Assembly: GCA_963782465.1 (NCBI GenBank) | Contig: CAWAJR010000003.1 | Location: 186,001 to 250,000, forward strand | Source: JAODBJ01 sp963782465 | GTDB lineage: Bacteria > Actinomycetota > Acidimicrobiia > IMCC26256 > PALSA-610 | Direction of reading: 5' to 3' | DNA length: 64,000 nucleotides | In this document: in pieces, positions 20,855 to 29,226 of the stretch | How positions within the stretch are numbered: the first letter of the stretch is position 1 | How the letters are laid out: the number at the start of each line of letters is the position of its first letter | Translations under genes and position numbers: made by a program | The notes under the pieces: generated by a model | What the model was told of the DNA's origin: nothing | What the model saw: only the letters and a program-made list of their open reading frames with translations | Databases searched by the model: none

Positions 20855-21606
20855 GATCGAACTCCTCCGGCCAGTTCGGCCCTGATCGGCGCGACGAGGT
20901 CGTGGGCGCGGACGCTCAGGCCTTCGATCTCGGCGGCGCCTCGCGCGACGGCGTCGCGGATCGCGCCGGCGAGCACCTCGATGTCGTGGGCGACAGTCGA
21001 CAGTGCCGGGTCGCCGACCCGCGCCGCCTCGACCCCGGCGTTGACCGCGATCGCGAAGGTGTGTTTCGCGCCCACCGACTCGAGCCGGTCGAGCAACGTC
21101 TGCAAGCCTTGCGCCGCCGAGTCGACGTGCGCGAGCGCGGCGACGAACTCGTCACGCTGGTGGGTGATCGCCCGCCAGATCGCCTCGGTACCGAAGTCGT
21201 CGGTGCGCGCCCCGGCCGCCCGCCAGGCGCGGCGGGCCTGCCGGCTCAGGATCGGCAGGTCGACGGCTTCCATCGCAGCGGCGTCGTCGGGGACAACGGT
21301 GGCAATGGCGCGGCGGTAGCGGTTCACCTTGTCCTGGCGTTGCACCGCGGTCGCGAGGTCGTGCACCAGCACCGCGAAGGTCTGCTCGCCCTCGCTGATC
21401 AGCGCTTCCAACTCGGGGGCGATCTGCGCGAGCTGGCGGGCGACGACCTGGAACGGCAAACCGGCCGCGCCGAGGCGGGTCGCGGCGAGGCCCGCGTTGA
21501 GGCTCATGACCCGCACCTGGGAGACCGCTTTGCGCGCGGGGAGGAACGCCTGGAACGCCTCGACGGCGTCGGCGAAGACGTCTTCGAGGCGTAGACCGGG
21601 CTCCAC
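20851..21606 (-). CDS. Soluble chemoreceptor (MCP)-like coiled-coil protein with duplicated signature
   Basis: A 251-residue, mostly helical protein without membrane segments. It carries two separate stretches that resemble the hairpin flank of methyl-accepting chemotaxis proteins: MSLNAGLAATRLGAAGLPFQ then VVARQLAQIAPE at residues 34-64, and IAVNAGVEAARVGDPALSTV then AHDIEVLAGAI at 186-216. A normal chemoreceptor has this LNAAIEAARAGE...VVADEVR pattern once. The gene comes first in a two-gene unit with the ODP-like protein and overlaps it by four bases. No cheA, cheW or flagellar gene is in the window. I judge it a signalling partner of the diiron protein rather than an ordinary chemoreceptor. 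Confidence 0.6.
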   Translation of the reverse strand: MEPGLRLEDVFADAVEAFQAFLPARKAVSQVRVMSLNAGLAATRLGAAGLPFQVVARQLAQIAPELEALISEGEQTFAVLVHDLATAVQRQDKVNRYRRAIATVVPDDAAAMEAVDLPILSRQARRAWRAAGARTDDFGTEAIWRAITHQRDEFVAALAHVDSAAQGLQTLLDRLESVGAKHTFAIAVNAGVEAARVGDPALSTVAHDIEVLAGAIRDAVARGAAEIEGLSVRAHDLVAPIRAELAGGVRS

Positions 21607-21722
21607 AGGAGGTGCTTCGGCGCGGGCGGCGCCCGCTGCAGCATCAGGCCCGAAAAAGGACGGGCGAGGTCGCGCTCGGGACCAAAGACCTCACTGAGCC
21701 CGTCGGGCCGGTGCGCGGGCCG

Positions 21723-22817
21723 TCAGGTGATGGCGAGCATCCGTTCGAGCGCGACCTTCGCCCACGAGGCAGTGTCGGGTTCGACGGTGATCTGGTTCAC
21801 CACCTCGCCGCGAACGAGATGGTCGAGCACCCACGCGAGGTGCGGCTCGTCGATGCGGAACATCGTCGAGCAGGGGCACACGAGCGGGTCGAGCGTGAAG
21901 ATCTCCTTGTCGGGGTGCTCGGCCGCGAGGCGTTGCACCATGTGCACCTCGGTGCCGATGCCGAGCACAGCTCCGGCCGGCGCCGCACCGACCCAGTCGA
22001 GGATGCGTTCCGTCGAACCGACCTTGTCGGCGAGCGCGACCACGTCGTGGGCGCATTCCGGGTGCACGATGATCTCGACCCCGGGGTGCTCGGCGCGGGC
22101 CGCTTCGACATGTTCGGGGCGGAACCGCTGGTGCACCGAGCAGTGCCCCTTCCAGAGGAGGAAGGTCGCTTCCTTGACGTCGCGTTCTTCGAGGCCGCCG
22201 CGCTCGTAACGGGGGTTCCACACCCGTTCGTCGGCCGGGCCGTACCCCATGGCGTACGCGGTGTTCCGGCCGAGGTGCTGGTCGGGGAAGAAGAGCACCT
22301 TGTCGCCCCGGGCGAGCGCCCACTGCAAGACCGCCCTCGCGTTCGACGACGTGCAGACCGCGCCGCCGGTGCGACCGACGAACGCCTTCAGCGCCGCCGA
22401 CGAGTTCATGTAGGTGATCGGCACCACCCGGTCGACGTCGACAACATCGGCGAGGGCGTCCCAGGCCTCTTCGACCTGGTCGAGATCGGCCATGTCGGCC
22501 ATCGAGCAGCCGGCGTTCAGGTCGGGGAGGATGACCTGCTGGTGGTCGGCGGTCAGCACATCGGCCGATTCCGCCATGAAGTGCACGCCGCAGAACACGA
22601 TGTCGGTCGCCCGCTCGTTGTCGGCGGCGAACCGGGCGAGTTTGAACGAGTCGCCGGTCGCGTCGGCCCAGCGGAACACTTCCGGTCGCTGGTAGTGGTG
22701 ACCGAGCACGAGGAGGCGGTCACCGAGCGTCGCCTTCGCGGCGCGGATCGACGCTTCGAGTTCGGCCGCCGACGCGGTGGTGTACGGGTCCGGTAGTGGA
22801 ACCTGGAGACGCAGCAT
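21723..22817 (-). CDS. nadA: Quinolinate synthase A
   Basis: A 364-residue [4Fe-4S] enzyme that condenses iminoaspartate with dihydroxyacetone phosphate to quinolinate in NAD synthesis. The family motifs VLGHHYQRPEVFRWADATGD, VFCGVHFMAESADVL, LPDLNAGCSMADM, PITYMNSSA, FFPDQHLGRNTAY, VHPECAHDVVALAD, GIGTEVHMVQRLA and DPLVCPCSTMFRI are all present, with the iron-sulphur cysteines among them. The ATG at 22817 gives the normal length; an upstream in-frame extension would cross the uvrC promoter region. nadB and nadC are not next to it in this window. Confidence 0.95.
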   Translation of the reverse strand: MLRLQVPLPDPYTTASAAELEASIRAAKATLGDRLLVLGHHYQRPEVFRWADATGDSFKLARFAADNERATDIVFCGVHFMAESADVLTADHQQVILPDLNAGCSMADMADLDQVEEAWDALADVVDVDRVVPITYMNSSAALKAFVGRTGGAVCTSSNARAVLQWALARGDKVLFFPDQHLGRNTAYAMGYGPADERVWNPRYERGGLEERDVKEATFLLWKGHCSVHQRFRPEHVEAARAEHPGVEIIVHPECAHDVVALADKVGSTERILDWVGAAPAGAVLGIGTEVHMVQRLAAEHPDKEIFTLDPLVCPCSTMFRIDEPHLAWVLDHLVRGEVVNQITVEPDTASWAKVALERMLAIT

Positions 22818-22955
22818 GTGGGTGCCTTTCAGGTGCACTCCGATATCTGGCCGGCGGGTGACAGCCCGGTCGCCACACCGCGGGGTTGTCGGCCTCGGAG
22901 CGGAAATATCTCGCCGGGATACCGGGCCCGGCGTTCGACGAGCATAGCCCTGCCT

Positions 22956-23014
22956 GTGGTCGCGCTCGCTGCTCCTCCTCCGTCGTCGCGACCGCTCGGC
23001 CGCTCCGTTCGCGA
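22956..23014. repeat. Single copy of an intergenic repeat related to the coaE-uvrB repeat
   Basis: Read on the minus strand this stretch contains CGACGGAGGAGGAGCAGCGA followed by GCGCGACCACA. The coaE-uvrB array has CGACGGAGGAGCAGCGA and ends with GCGCGACCAAA. The middle 20 or so bases of the array unit are missing here. It lies in the divergent nadA-uvrC gap just before the uvrC start. Confidence 0.5.
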
Positions 23015-23023
23015 CAATGGTTC

Positions 23024-24919
23024 GTGACCGTGCGGCGCCCCGAAACCGGCAGCATCCCCGACGCGCCGGGCTCGTACCAGTTCCTCGACGGGCAGGGCCG
23101 GGTGATCTACGTCGGGAAGGCGAAGAGCCTGCGGAGCCGGCTCTCGAACTACTTCGCGCCACCGCCGACGTTGCCCGACCGGACCCGGCAGATGGTGCAG
23201 GCCGCCGAGCGGGTCGAGTGGATCGTCGCCCACAACGAGGTCGAGGCGTTCTTCCTCGAGTTCAACCTGATCAAGAAGCACCGGCCGCGGTTCAACATCC
23301 GCCTGAAGGACGACAAGTCGTACCCGTACCTCGCGGTCACCCTCGACGAGGATTGGCCGCGGGCGATGGTGATGCGCGGCCAGAAGCGCAAGGGTGTGCG
23401 CTACTTCGGGCCGTTCGCCCACGCGTACGCGATCCGCGAAACGCTCGATCTGCTGTTGCGGACCTTCCCGATCCGGACCTGCACGAAATCCAAATTCGAC
23501 CGGCACCACCGGCTCGGCCGCCCGTGCCTCTACGCCCACATCGAAAAATGCGCGGCGCCGTGCGTCGACGCGATCACGAAGGACGACTACGACAAACTCG
23601 TCGCCGACCTCCTGCTCTTCCTCGACGGCGAGTCCGACCCGATGGTCAAGCGCCTCGAACAACGGATGCACGAGGCCGCCGACGCGCAGGAGTACGAGCT
23701 CGCGGCCCGGCTGCGCGACCAGCTCGCGTCGGTGCACAAGGCCATCGAACGCCAGCAGATGGTCGGTTCACGCGAAGAGGACTACGACCTGCTCGGGCTC
23801 GACGAGGACGAACTCGAAGCGTCGGTGCAACTGTTCTACGTGCGCAAGGGGCGCGTCACCGGCCGCAAAGGCGTCATCGTCGACAAGGTCGAAGATGTCG
23901 AGACACCGGCGCTCGTCGCCCGTGTCATCGAGCAGGTCTACGCCGACGCACCGCCGGGCGACATCCCGAAAGACATCCTGGTGCCGGTCGAACCCGACGA
24001 CGTCGCGCTCTACGAGGAGTTCCTCTCGTTCCTGCGCGGCTCGAAGGTACGCATCCGGGTCCCGCAGCGGGGCGGGAAACGCGAACTGCTCGCGACCGCG
24101 ACCCTCAACGCGCGCGAGTCGTTCGCGCGCCACAAGCTGCGCCGCGCGTCCGACCACAACGCCCGCGCCCGTGCGCTGCTCGCCCTGCAGGAGTCGCTCG
24201 ACCTGCCCGAAGCACCGTTGCGGATCGAGTGCTTCGACATCTCGCACACGCAGGGCGTCGAGATCGTCGCTTCGATGGTCGTCATGGAGGACGGGTTGCC
24301 GAAACGTTCCGAGTACCGGCGGTTCAAGATCCGCACGCTCGACGGCCAGGACGACTTCGCCTCGATGGAAGAGGTGCTGAGCCGGCGCTTCCGCAACTAC
24401 CTGCGCGAGCGCGACGAGGGCGCGCGGGCCGGGAAGCGGTTCTCGTACCCCCCGAACCTGCTGCTCATCGACGGTGGTCGCGGCCAGTTGAACGTCGCGG
24501 TACGAGTGCTGGAAGAGCTCGGTCTCGAAGACATTGCCGTCGCCAGCCTCGCCAAGAAGTTCGAGGAGGTGTACCTGCCGCAGCTGGCGGAGCCGGTGCG
24601 AATCGCGCGCGACTCCGAAGCGCTCTACCTGCTCCAGCAGGTACGTGACGAGGCCCACCGGTTCGCGATCACCTACCACCGCCAGCTGCGGGGCAAGCGG
24701 ATGACCCGCTCGGTCCTCGACGACGTGCCGGGGCTCGGACCGGGCCGCAAGACCCGGCTGCTCAAACAGTTCGGCTCGGTCAAGAAACTGCGCGAACTCG
24801 ACGAAGAAGACCTGCTCGCGCTCTCGTGGCTTCCCGATACCGTTGGCCACGCGGTCTACGCGCGACTGCAAGGGCTCGCGCTGCCGAGCGCGAAGCCGGG
24901 CCGAGGCACCGAACCATGA
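23024..24919 (+). CDS. uvrC: Excinuclease ABC subunit C
   Basis: The dual-incision nuclease of nucleotide excision repair, 631 residues. The N-terminal GIY-YIG nuclease reads PDAPGSYQFLDGQGRVIYVG followed by KAKSLRSRLSNYF. A cysteine cluster (CTKSKFDRHHRLGRPCL) and the UVR motif (EYELAARLRDQLASVHKAIE) follow. The C-terminal RNase H-like nuclease has ECFDISHTQG and LLIDGGRGQLN, and the tandem helix-hairpin-helix is LDDVPGLGPGRKTRLLKQFG. The GTG at 23024 is preferred because the nuclease domain begins a few residues later; a frame extension to 22886 would cover an intergenic repeat. The stop overlaps rapZ by four bases. Confidence 0.97.
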   Translation: MTVRRPETGSIPDAPGSYQFLDGQGRVIYVGKAKSLRSRLSNYFAPPPTLPDRTRQMVQAAERVEWIVAHNEVEAFFLEFNLIKKHRPRFNIRLKDDKSYPYLAVTLDEDWPRAMVMRGQKRKGVRYFGPFAHAYAIRETLDLLLRTFPIRTCTKSKFDRHHRLGRPCLYAHIEKCAAPCVDAITKDDYDKLVADLLLFLDGESDPMVKRLEQRMHEAADAQEYELAARLRDQLASVHKAIERQQMVGSREEDYDLLGLDEDELEASVQLFYVRKGRVTGRKGVIVDKVEDVETPALVARVIEQVYADAPPGDIPKDILVPVEPDDVALYEEFLSFLRGSKVRIRVPQRGGKRELLATATLNARESFARHKLRRASDHNARARALLALQESLDLPEAPLRIECFDISHTQGVEIVASMVVMEDGLPKRSEYRRFKIRTLDGQDDFASMEEVLSRRFRNYLRERDEGARAGKRFSYPPNLLLIDGGRGQLNVAVRVLEELGLEDIAVASLAKKFEEVYLPQLAEPVRIARDSEALYLLQQVRDEAHRFAITYHRQLRGKRMTRSVLDDVPGLGPGRKTRLLKQFGSVKKLRELDEEDLLALSWLPDTVGHAVYARLQGLALPSAKPGRGTEP

Positions 24920-25782
24920 CGCACGACCTCTACGTCACGATCATCACCGGCATGTCGGGCGCGGGCCGTTCCGAAGCGGCCAACGTGCTCGAAGACCTCG
25001 GCTTCTTCGTGATCGACAACCTGCCGCCCGCGCTCATCGGCAAGGTGTCGGAACTGGCTCGCGGGGGCGAGCGACCGTCGCGTTACGCCCTCGTCGTCGA
25101 CGTCCGTTCCGGCATGTTCCTCGACGAACTCGGCGCCGCGCTGGCCGAACTGCGCAAGACCGGCGTGAGCACGCGGATCCTGTTCCTCGACGCGTCCGAC
25201 GACGCGCTCGTCCGCCGTTACGAGGCGACCCGGCGGCGGCACCCGCTCTCCGACAGCGACCGGGTCAGCGACGGCATCACCCGCGAGCGCGACCTGCTCG
25301 AAGAGTTGAAGGGCGAAGCCGACGTCATCGTCGATACGACGTCGCTCAACGTGCACGAGCTGCGCGACCGCTTACAGCAGTTGTTCGCCGAGGAGTCGGC
25401 CGACACCCGCATGCAGGTGAACGTCGTTTCCTTCGGCTACAAGCACGGCCTGCCACTCGACGTCGACCTCGTGTTCGACTGCCGCTTCCTGCCGAACCCC
25501 CACTGGGTCGATCGGCTGCGCCCACTGACCGGCCTCGACGAGAACGTGCGCGAGTACGTGCTGCACCAGCCGCTCGCACCCGAGTTCCTCGAATCGGTCG
25601 ACACGATGCTGTCGATGCTGTTGCCCGCCTACCAGAAGGAAGGCAAGTCGTACCTGTCGATCGGGATCGGCTGCACCGGCGGGCGCCACCGCAGCGTCGT
25701 GATCGCCGAGGACCTCGTGCACCGTCTCCGGCGCGAGGGCGTGCGCGCCGCGGTGCGCCACCGTGATATCGGGCGTAGCTGA
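24916..25782 (+). CDS. rapZ: RapZ/YvcJ-family nucleotide-binding protein
   Basis: A 288-residue P-loop protein of the RapZ family (RNase adapter in enterobacteria; role in actinobacteria less clear). The P-loop is GMSGAGRSEAAN, with Arg at the usual Lys position, a variant common in actinobacterial members. Other family marks are GFFVIDNLPPALI, RRRHPLS, the SFGYKHGLPLDVDLVFDCRF segment, LTGLDENVREYVL and IGIGCTGGRHRSVVIAE. The ATG at 24916 overlaps the uvrC stop. The order uvrC-rapZ-yvcK is the standard actinobacterial one. Confidence 0.95.
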   Translation: MTHDLYVTIITGMSGAGRSEAANVLEDLGFFVIDNLPPALIGKVSELARGGERPSRYALVVDVRSGMFLDELGAALAELRKTGVSTRILFLDASDDALVRRYEATRRRHPLSDSDRVSDGITRERDLLEELKGEADVIVDTTSLNVHELRDRLQQLFAEESADTRMQVNVVSFGYKHGLPLDVDLVFDCRFLPNPHWVDRLRPLTGLDENVREYVLHQPLAPEFLESVDTMLSMLLPAYQKEGKSYLSIGIGCTGGRHRSVVIAEDLVHRLRREGVRAAVRHRDIGRS

Positions 25783-25783
25783 A

Positions 25784-25906
25784 GTGCGCCCAGCGAAGCG
25801 CGCGGCGAGCGTCAGCGAGCTCGCTCAGGCGCAAGGCGGAGGTGCGGGCCACCTGCCAACACTGCGCGCCGTGCGCGATCGAGCGCCGGAGCCTGAAGCC
25901 GCATGA
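25784..25906 (+). CDS. Possible leader mini-ORF 0 upstream of yvcK (40 codons)
   Basis: A GTG two bases after the rapZ stop opens a 40-codon frame whose last 26 codons come from the first 89-bp repeat (QAQGGGAGHLPTLRAVRDRA). Its TGA overlaps the ATG of the next mini-ORF as ATGA. I do not claim a functional peptide. It may only pass ribosomes from rapZ towards yvcK. Confidence 0.3.
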   Translation: MRPAKRAASVSELAQAQGGGAGHLPTLRAVRDRAPEPEAA

Positions 25907-25995
25907 GGGTCGTCCAGGCGCAAGGCGGAGGTGCGGGCCACCTGCCAACACTGCGCGCCGTGCGCGATCGAGCGCCGGAGCCTGAAGCCGCATGA
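25903..25995 (+). CDS. Possible leader mini-ORF 1 upstream of yvcK (30 codons)
   Basis: The ATG inside repeat copy one opens a 30-codon frame, MRVVQAQGGGAGHLPTLRAV followed by RDRAPEPEAA. It ends in TGA, which overlaps the ATG at 25992. Its beginning resembles the YvcK N-terminus (MRVVALGGGHG and LRAIR), so the repeat may derive from the gene's own 5' end. Expression is not shown. Confidence 0.3.
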   Translation: MRVVQAQGGGAGHLPTLRAVRDRAPEPEAA

Positions 25996-26084
25996 GGGTC
26001 GTCCAGGCGCAAGGCGGAGGTGCGGGCCACCTGCCAACACTGCGCGCCGTGCGCGATCGAGCGCCGGAGCCTGAAGCCGCATGA
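25992..26084 (+). CDS. Possible leader mini-ORF 2 upstream of yvcK (30 codons)
   Basis: An exact copy of mini-ORF 1, made by the second and third repeats. Its stop TGA (26082-26084) overlaps the yvcK ATG (26081-26083), so ribosomes ending here could restart on yvcK. The same GGAG about 14 bases upstream serves all three ATGs. Confidence 0.3.
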   Translation: MRVVQAQGGGAGHLPTLRAVRDRAPEPEAA

Positions 26085-26959
26085 GGGTCGTCGCGCTCGG
26101 AGGCGGGCACGGGCTCGCGGTGGCGTTGCGGGCCATCCGGTTGTACGCGCAACCGGTTACCGCGATCGTCAGCGTCGCCGACGACGGCGGGTCTTCGGGG
26201 CGGCTCCGTCGCGACCTCGACGTCCCCGCTCCGGGCGATCTCCGGAAGGCGCTGGTCGCGCTGGCCGCCGACGAGGAGGGTTGGAGCCGCTGCCTGGAGC
26301 ACCGGTTCCGCAGCGGCGAACTCGAAGGGCATGCCGTCGGGAACCTGATGCTGGTCGGGCTGGCCGAGGTGTTCGACGACCTGCCCGCCGCGCTCGCCGA
26401 GGCGGGGCGGTTGCTCGGCTGCGTCGGCACGGTGCTGCCGGCCACGCTCGACCCGGTGGTGATCAAGGCCGAGATCGCGGGCGAATCGATCGAAGGGCAG
26501 GTCGCGGTGGCCCAGGCCGCCGGCCGGGGCCGCATCGAACGGGTGGAACTGGTGCCGCACGACGCACCGCCGCCCCCGGCCGCGCTCGACGCGATCCGCC
26601 ACGCCGACCAGGTGGTCCTCGCCCCCGGGTCGCTCTACACGAGTGTCGTGGCCGTGCTGTGCGTCCCCGCGTTACGCGAGGCCATCAACACGACGACGGG
26701 GCAGGTCGTGCAGGTCGCGAACCTGCACCTGGAATCGCCCGAAACGGACGGTCTCGACGGTACCGACCATCTCCTCGCCGTTCTCGACCACGGCGCAAGG
26801 GTAGATCGGCTCTTGTTCGATCCTCGCCGGGGCCTCAACATCGACGAGGACGTGGTCCACGCTCGCGGCGTCGTGCCGGTTGCCGCTGATTTGGCGGATG
26901 ACGCCGGTGCGGAGCACGATCCGGCCAAACTGGCTCGCGCGCTGCAGGCTCTGGGGTAA
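26081..26959 (+). CDS. yvcK: YvcK/CofD-like (gluconeogenesis factor) protein
   Basis: A 292-residue member of the CofD-like YvcK family, which binds UDP-sugars and links carbon metabolism to cell-wall growth in other bacteria. The nucleotide-binding start is VVALGGGHGLAVALRAIR, then VSVADDGGSSGRLRRDLDVP and PGDLRKALVALA; later GHAVGNLML and VLAPGSLYTSVVAVLCVPAL are typical. It is somewhat shorter than the usual 310-340 residues at the C-terminus. whiA normally follows yvcK in actinobacteria; here gap starts 43 bases on. Three direct repeats run into its start. Confidence 0.92.
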   Translation: MRVVALGGGHGLAVALRAIRLYAQPVTAIVSVADDGGSSGRLRRDLDVPAPGDLRKALVALAADEEGWSRCLEHRFRSGELEGHAVGNLMLVGLAEVFDDLPAALAEAGRLLGCVGTVLPATLDPVVIKAEIAGESIEGQVAVAQAAGRGRIERVELVPHDAPPPPAALDAIRHADQVVLAPGSLYTSVVAVLCVPALREAINTTTGQVVQVANLHLESPETDGLDGTDHLLAVLDHGARVDRLLFDPRRGLNIDEDVVHARGVVPVAADLADDAGAEHDPAKLARALQALG

Positions 26960-27002
26960 GTCAACCGGCTTCAACGTCGAGGCCGATCTTGGGAGGAAAC
27001 CA

Positions 27003-28031
27003 ATGACGGTACGTGTGGGTGTGAACGGTTTCGGCCGTATCGGCCGCTCCTTCTTCCGGGCGATCCTCGCCCGCGGCGAGCAGGGCAACGTCGAGCTGGT
27101 CGCGGTCAACGACCCGTTCGGCGACAGTCACACGATGTCGTTCCTGCTGAAGCACGACTCCGTGGGGCGGACGCTCGCGAACGAGGTGAAGGTCACCGAT
27201 GGTGGCTTCTCGGTCGACGGCAAGGAAGTGAAGAAGCTCGAGTCGAAGGACCCGGCCGAGATCCCGTGGGGCGACTGCGGCGTCGACGTCGTCGTGGAAT
27301 CGACCGGTGTGTTCACCGCCCGCGACGCGGCCGCCGGCCACCTGAAGGGCGGCGCGAAGCGGGTCGTGATCTCGGCGCCGGCCGCTGATGTCGACGCAAC
27401 GATCTGCATGGGTGTGAACGACGACGTGTTCGACGCGAAGTCGCACACGGTGATCTCGAACGCGTCGTGCACCACCAACTGCCTTGCGCCGATGGCGAAG
27501 GTCCTGAACGACGAGTTCGGGATCGAACAGGGCTTCATGAACACGGTGCACGCGTACACGAGCGACCAGGCCCTGCAGGACGTCGCGCAGATGTCGCGCA
27601 AGGGCAAGGCCGACCTGCGCCGCATGCGCGCCGCCGCGCTCTCGATCATCCCGAGCAGTACCGGTGCCGCGAAGGCGATCGGTCTCGTGTTGCCGGAGCT
27701 CAACGGCAAGCTCGCCGGCATGTCGCTGCGCGTCCCCACTCCGACCGGTTCGATCACCGACCTGGTCGTGAACCTCCGTACCGAAGCCTCGGTCGACGAC
27801 ATCAACGCGGCGTTCGCGGCGGCGTCCAACAACGCGAGCTTCCGCGGGGTGCTGCAGTACACCGAAGAGCCGCTGGTGTCGGCCGACATCGTGCAGAACC
27901 CGTCGTCGTGCATCTTCTCGGCCGAAGACACGATGGCGAACGGGAAGATGGCGAAGGTGCTCGGCTGGTACGACAACGAATGGGGCTACTCGAACCGGCT
28001 CGTCGACATCGTCGAATTCGTCAACCAGTAG
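27003..28031 (+). CDS. gap: Glyceraldehyde-3-phosphate dehydrogenase, type I
   Basis: A 342-residue NAD-dependent glycolytic enzyme. The NAD-binding start is VRVGVNGFGRIGRSFFRAIL, and the catalytic cysteine lies in SNASCTTNCLAPMAKVLND. The phosphate-binding segment is RAAALSIIPSSTGAAKAIGL and the C-terminus is WYDNEWGYSNRLVDIV. The ATG at 27003 has a strong GGGAGGAAACCA leader, better than any other site nearby. It leads the gap-pgk-tpiA-secG series, so a main promoter may lie between yvcK and gap. Confidence 0.97.
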   Translation: MTVRVGVNGFGRIGRSFFRAILARGEQGNVELVAVNDPFGDSHTMSFLLKHDSVGRTLANEVKVTDGGFSVDGKEVKKLESKDPAEIPWGDCGVDVVVESTGVFTARDAAAGHLKGGAKRVVISAPAADVDATICMGVNDDVFDAKSHTVISNASCTTNCLAPMAKVLNDEFGIEQGFMNTVHAYTSDQALQDVAQMSRKGKADLRRMRAAALSIIPSSTGAAKAIGLVLPELNGKLAGMSLRVPTPTGSITDLVVNLRTEASVDDINAAFAAASNNASFRGVLQYTEEPLVSADIVQNPSSCIFSAEDTMANGKMAKVLGWYDNEWGYSNRLVDIVEFVNQ

Positions 28032-28035
28032 CGAC

Positions 28036-29226
28036 ATGAACGATCTTCGACCGGTCCCGCAGCTGGAGGACCTTCCGCTGCGGAGGGGAACGCGCGTCCT
28101 GTTGCGCGCCGACTTCAACGTCCCGCTGCACGACGGGGAGATCGAAGACGACCTTCGCATCACCGCCGCGCTGCCGACCATCAACTGGTTGCGGGAGCGG
28201 GGGAGTGCGATCGTCGCCTGCTCGCACCTCGGGCGGCCGAAGGGCACCTACGACCCGAAATACTCGCTCGCGCCCGTGGCCCGCCGGCTCAGCGAGTTGC
28301 TCGGCACCAAGGTGGACCTCTCGCCACGGGTCATCGGCAGCGACGCGCTGAGCTATGCCGACAGCCTCGGCCCCGGCGACGTGATGCTCCTCGAGAACCT
28401 GCGCTTCGAACCGGGCGAAGAGAAGAACGACCCCGCGTTCGCAACCAACTTGAGCGAGTTCGGCGAGGTGTACGTCGACGACGCCTTCGGCGCGGCCCAC
28501 CGCTCCCACGCTTCGATCGTCGGACCGCCGACCGTGTTGCCGAGCGCGGCGGGGCGGCTCCTCGCCCGCGAGGTCGAAGCGCTCGGCCGCTTGCTCAACG
28601 ACCCGCGCCGGCCGTTCGTCGCGGTCCTCGGCGGCGCGAAGGTGAGCGACAAACTCGGTGTCATCGACGCACTCCTCGAACATTGCGACACCGTGCTGAT
28701 CGGCGGCGCGATGGCGTTCACCTTCCTCGTGGCGAAAGGCGCATCGGTCGGGAACTCGCTCGTCGAACCCGACCATGTCGAGCGCTGCCGTGCCTTGCTC
28801 GAAACCGGGCGGGTGCTCGTGCCCACCGACATCGTCGTCGCGCAGGAGATGAGCGCGTCGGCCCCGACCCGGCATGTCGGCGCCGGTGCGATCCCCGACG
28901 ATTGGATCGGCCTCGACGTCGGCCCCGAAACCGCGGGAACTTACGCCGACGTCATCGCGGAGGCCGCCACCGTGCTGTGGAACGGCCCGATGGGCGTCTT
29001 CGAGCTGGCTCCGTTCGCGGCGGGAACCCGAGCGATCGCCGAAGCGTGCGCATCAACCCGCGCGTTCACGGTGGTCGGCGGGGGCGACAGCGCGTCGGCC
29101 GTGCGGCAGTTCGGGCTCGCCGGGTCGATCGACCACGTCAGCACCGGTGGGGGCGCGTCGCTCGAATTGCTCGAGCACGGGGATCTGCCCGGCCTCCAAG
29201 CCCTACGCAGAGAAAGGCACCAATGA
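28036..29226 (+). CDS. pgk: Phosphoglycerate kinase
   Basis: A 396-residue kinase making ATP from 1,3-bisphosphoglycerate. It has the substrate-binding LLRADFNVPLHDG, CSHLGRPKG and LLENLRFEPGEEKND, the hinge region FVAVLGGAKVSDKLGVIDAL, GGAMAFTFL, and the C-terminal nucleotide loop TVVGGGDSASAVRQFG with HVSTGGGASLELLE. It starts four bases after the gap stop and overlaps tpiA by four bases, so gap, pgk and tpiA are very likely one mRNA. Confidence 0.97.
   Translation: MNDLRPVPQLEDLPLRRGTRVLLRADFNVPLHDGEIEDDLRITAALPTINWLRERGSAIVACSHLGRPKGTYDPKYSLAPVARRLSELLGTKVDLSPRVIGSDALSYADSLGPGDVMLLENLRFEPGEEKNDPAFATNLSEFGEVYVDDAFGAAHRSHASIVGPPTVLPSAAGRLLAREVEALGRLLNDPRRPFVAVLGGAKVSDKLGVIDALLEHCDTVLIGGAMAFTFLVAKGASVGNSLVEPDHVERCRALLETGRVLVPTDIVVAQEMSASAPTRHVGAGAIPDDWIGLDVGPETAGTYADVIAEAATVLWNGPMGVFELAPFAAGTRAIAEACASTRAFTVVGGGDSASAVRQFGLAGSIDHVSTGGGASLELLEHGDLPGLQALRRERHQ

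Larger units (their letters stand above)
25826..26092 (+). repeat. Three 89-bp tandem direct repeats ending on the yvcK start
   Basis: The unit begins CAGGCGCAAGGCGGAGGTGC and starts at 25826, 25915 and 26004 with no difference that I can see. Each unit ends with GCCGCATGAGGGTCGTC, and in the last copy this is the true yvcK start (ATG at 26081). The first two copies therefore carry extra start sites at 25903 and 25992. Each unit also holds a small hairpin, AGGTG-CGGGC-CACCT. Confidence 0.9.
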
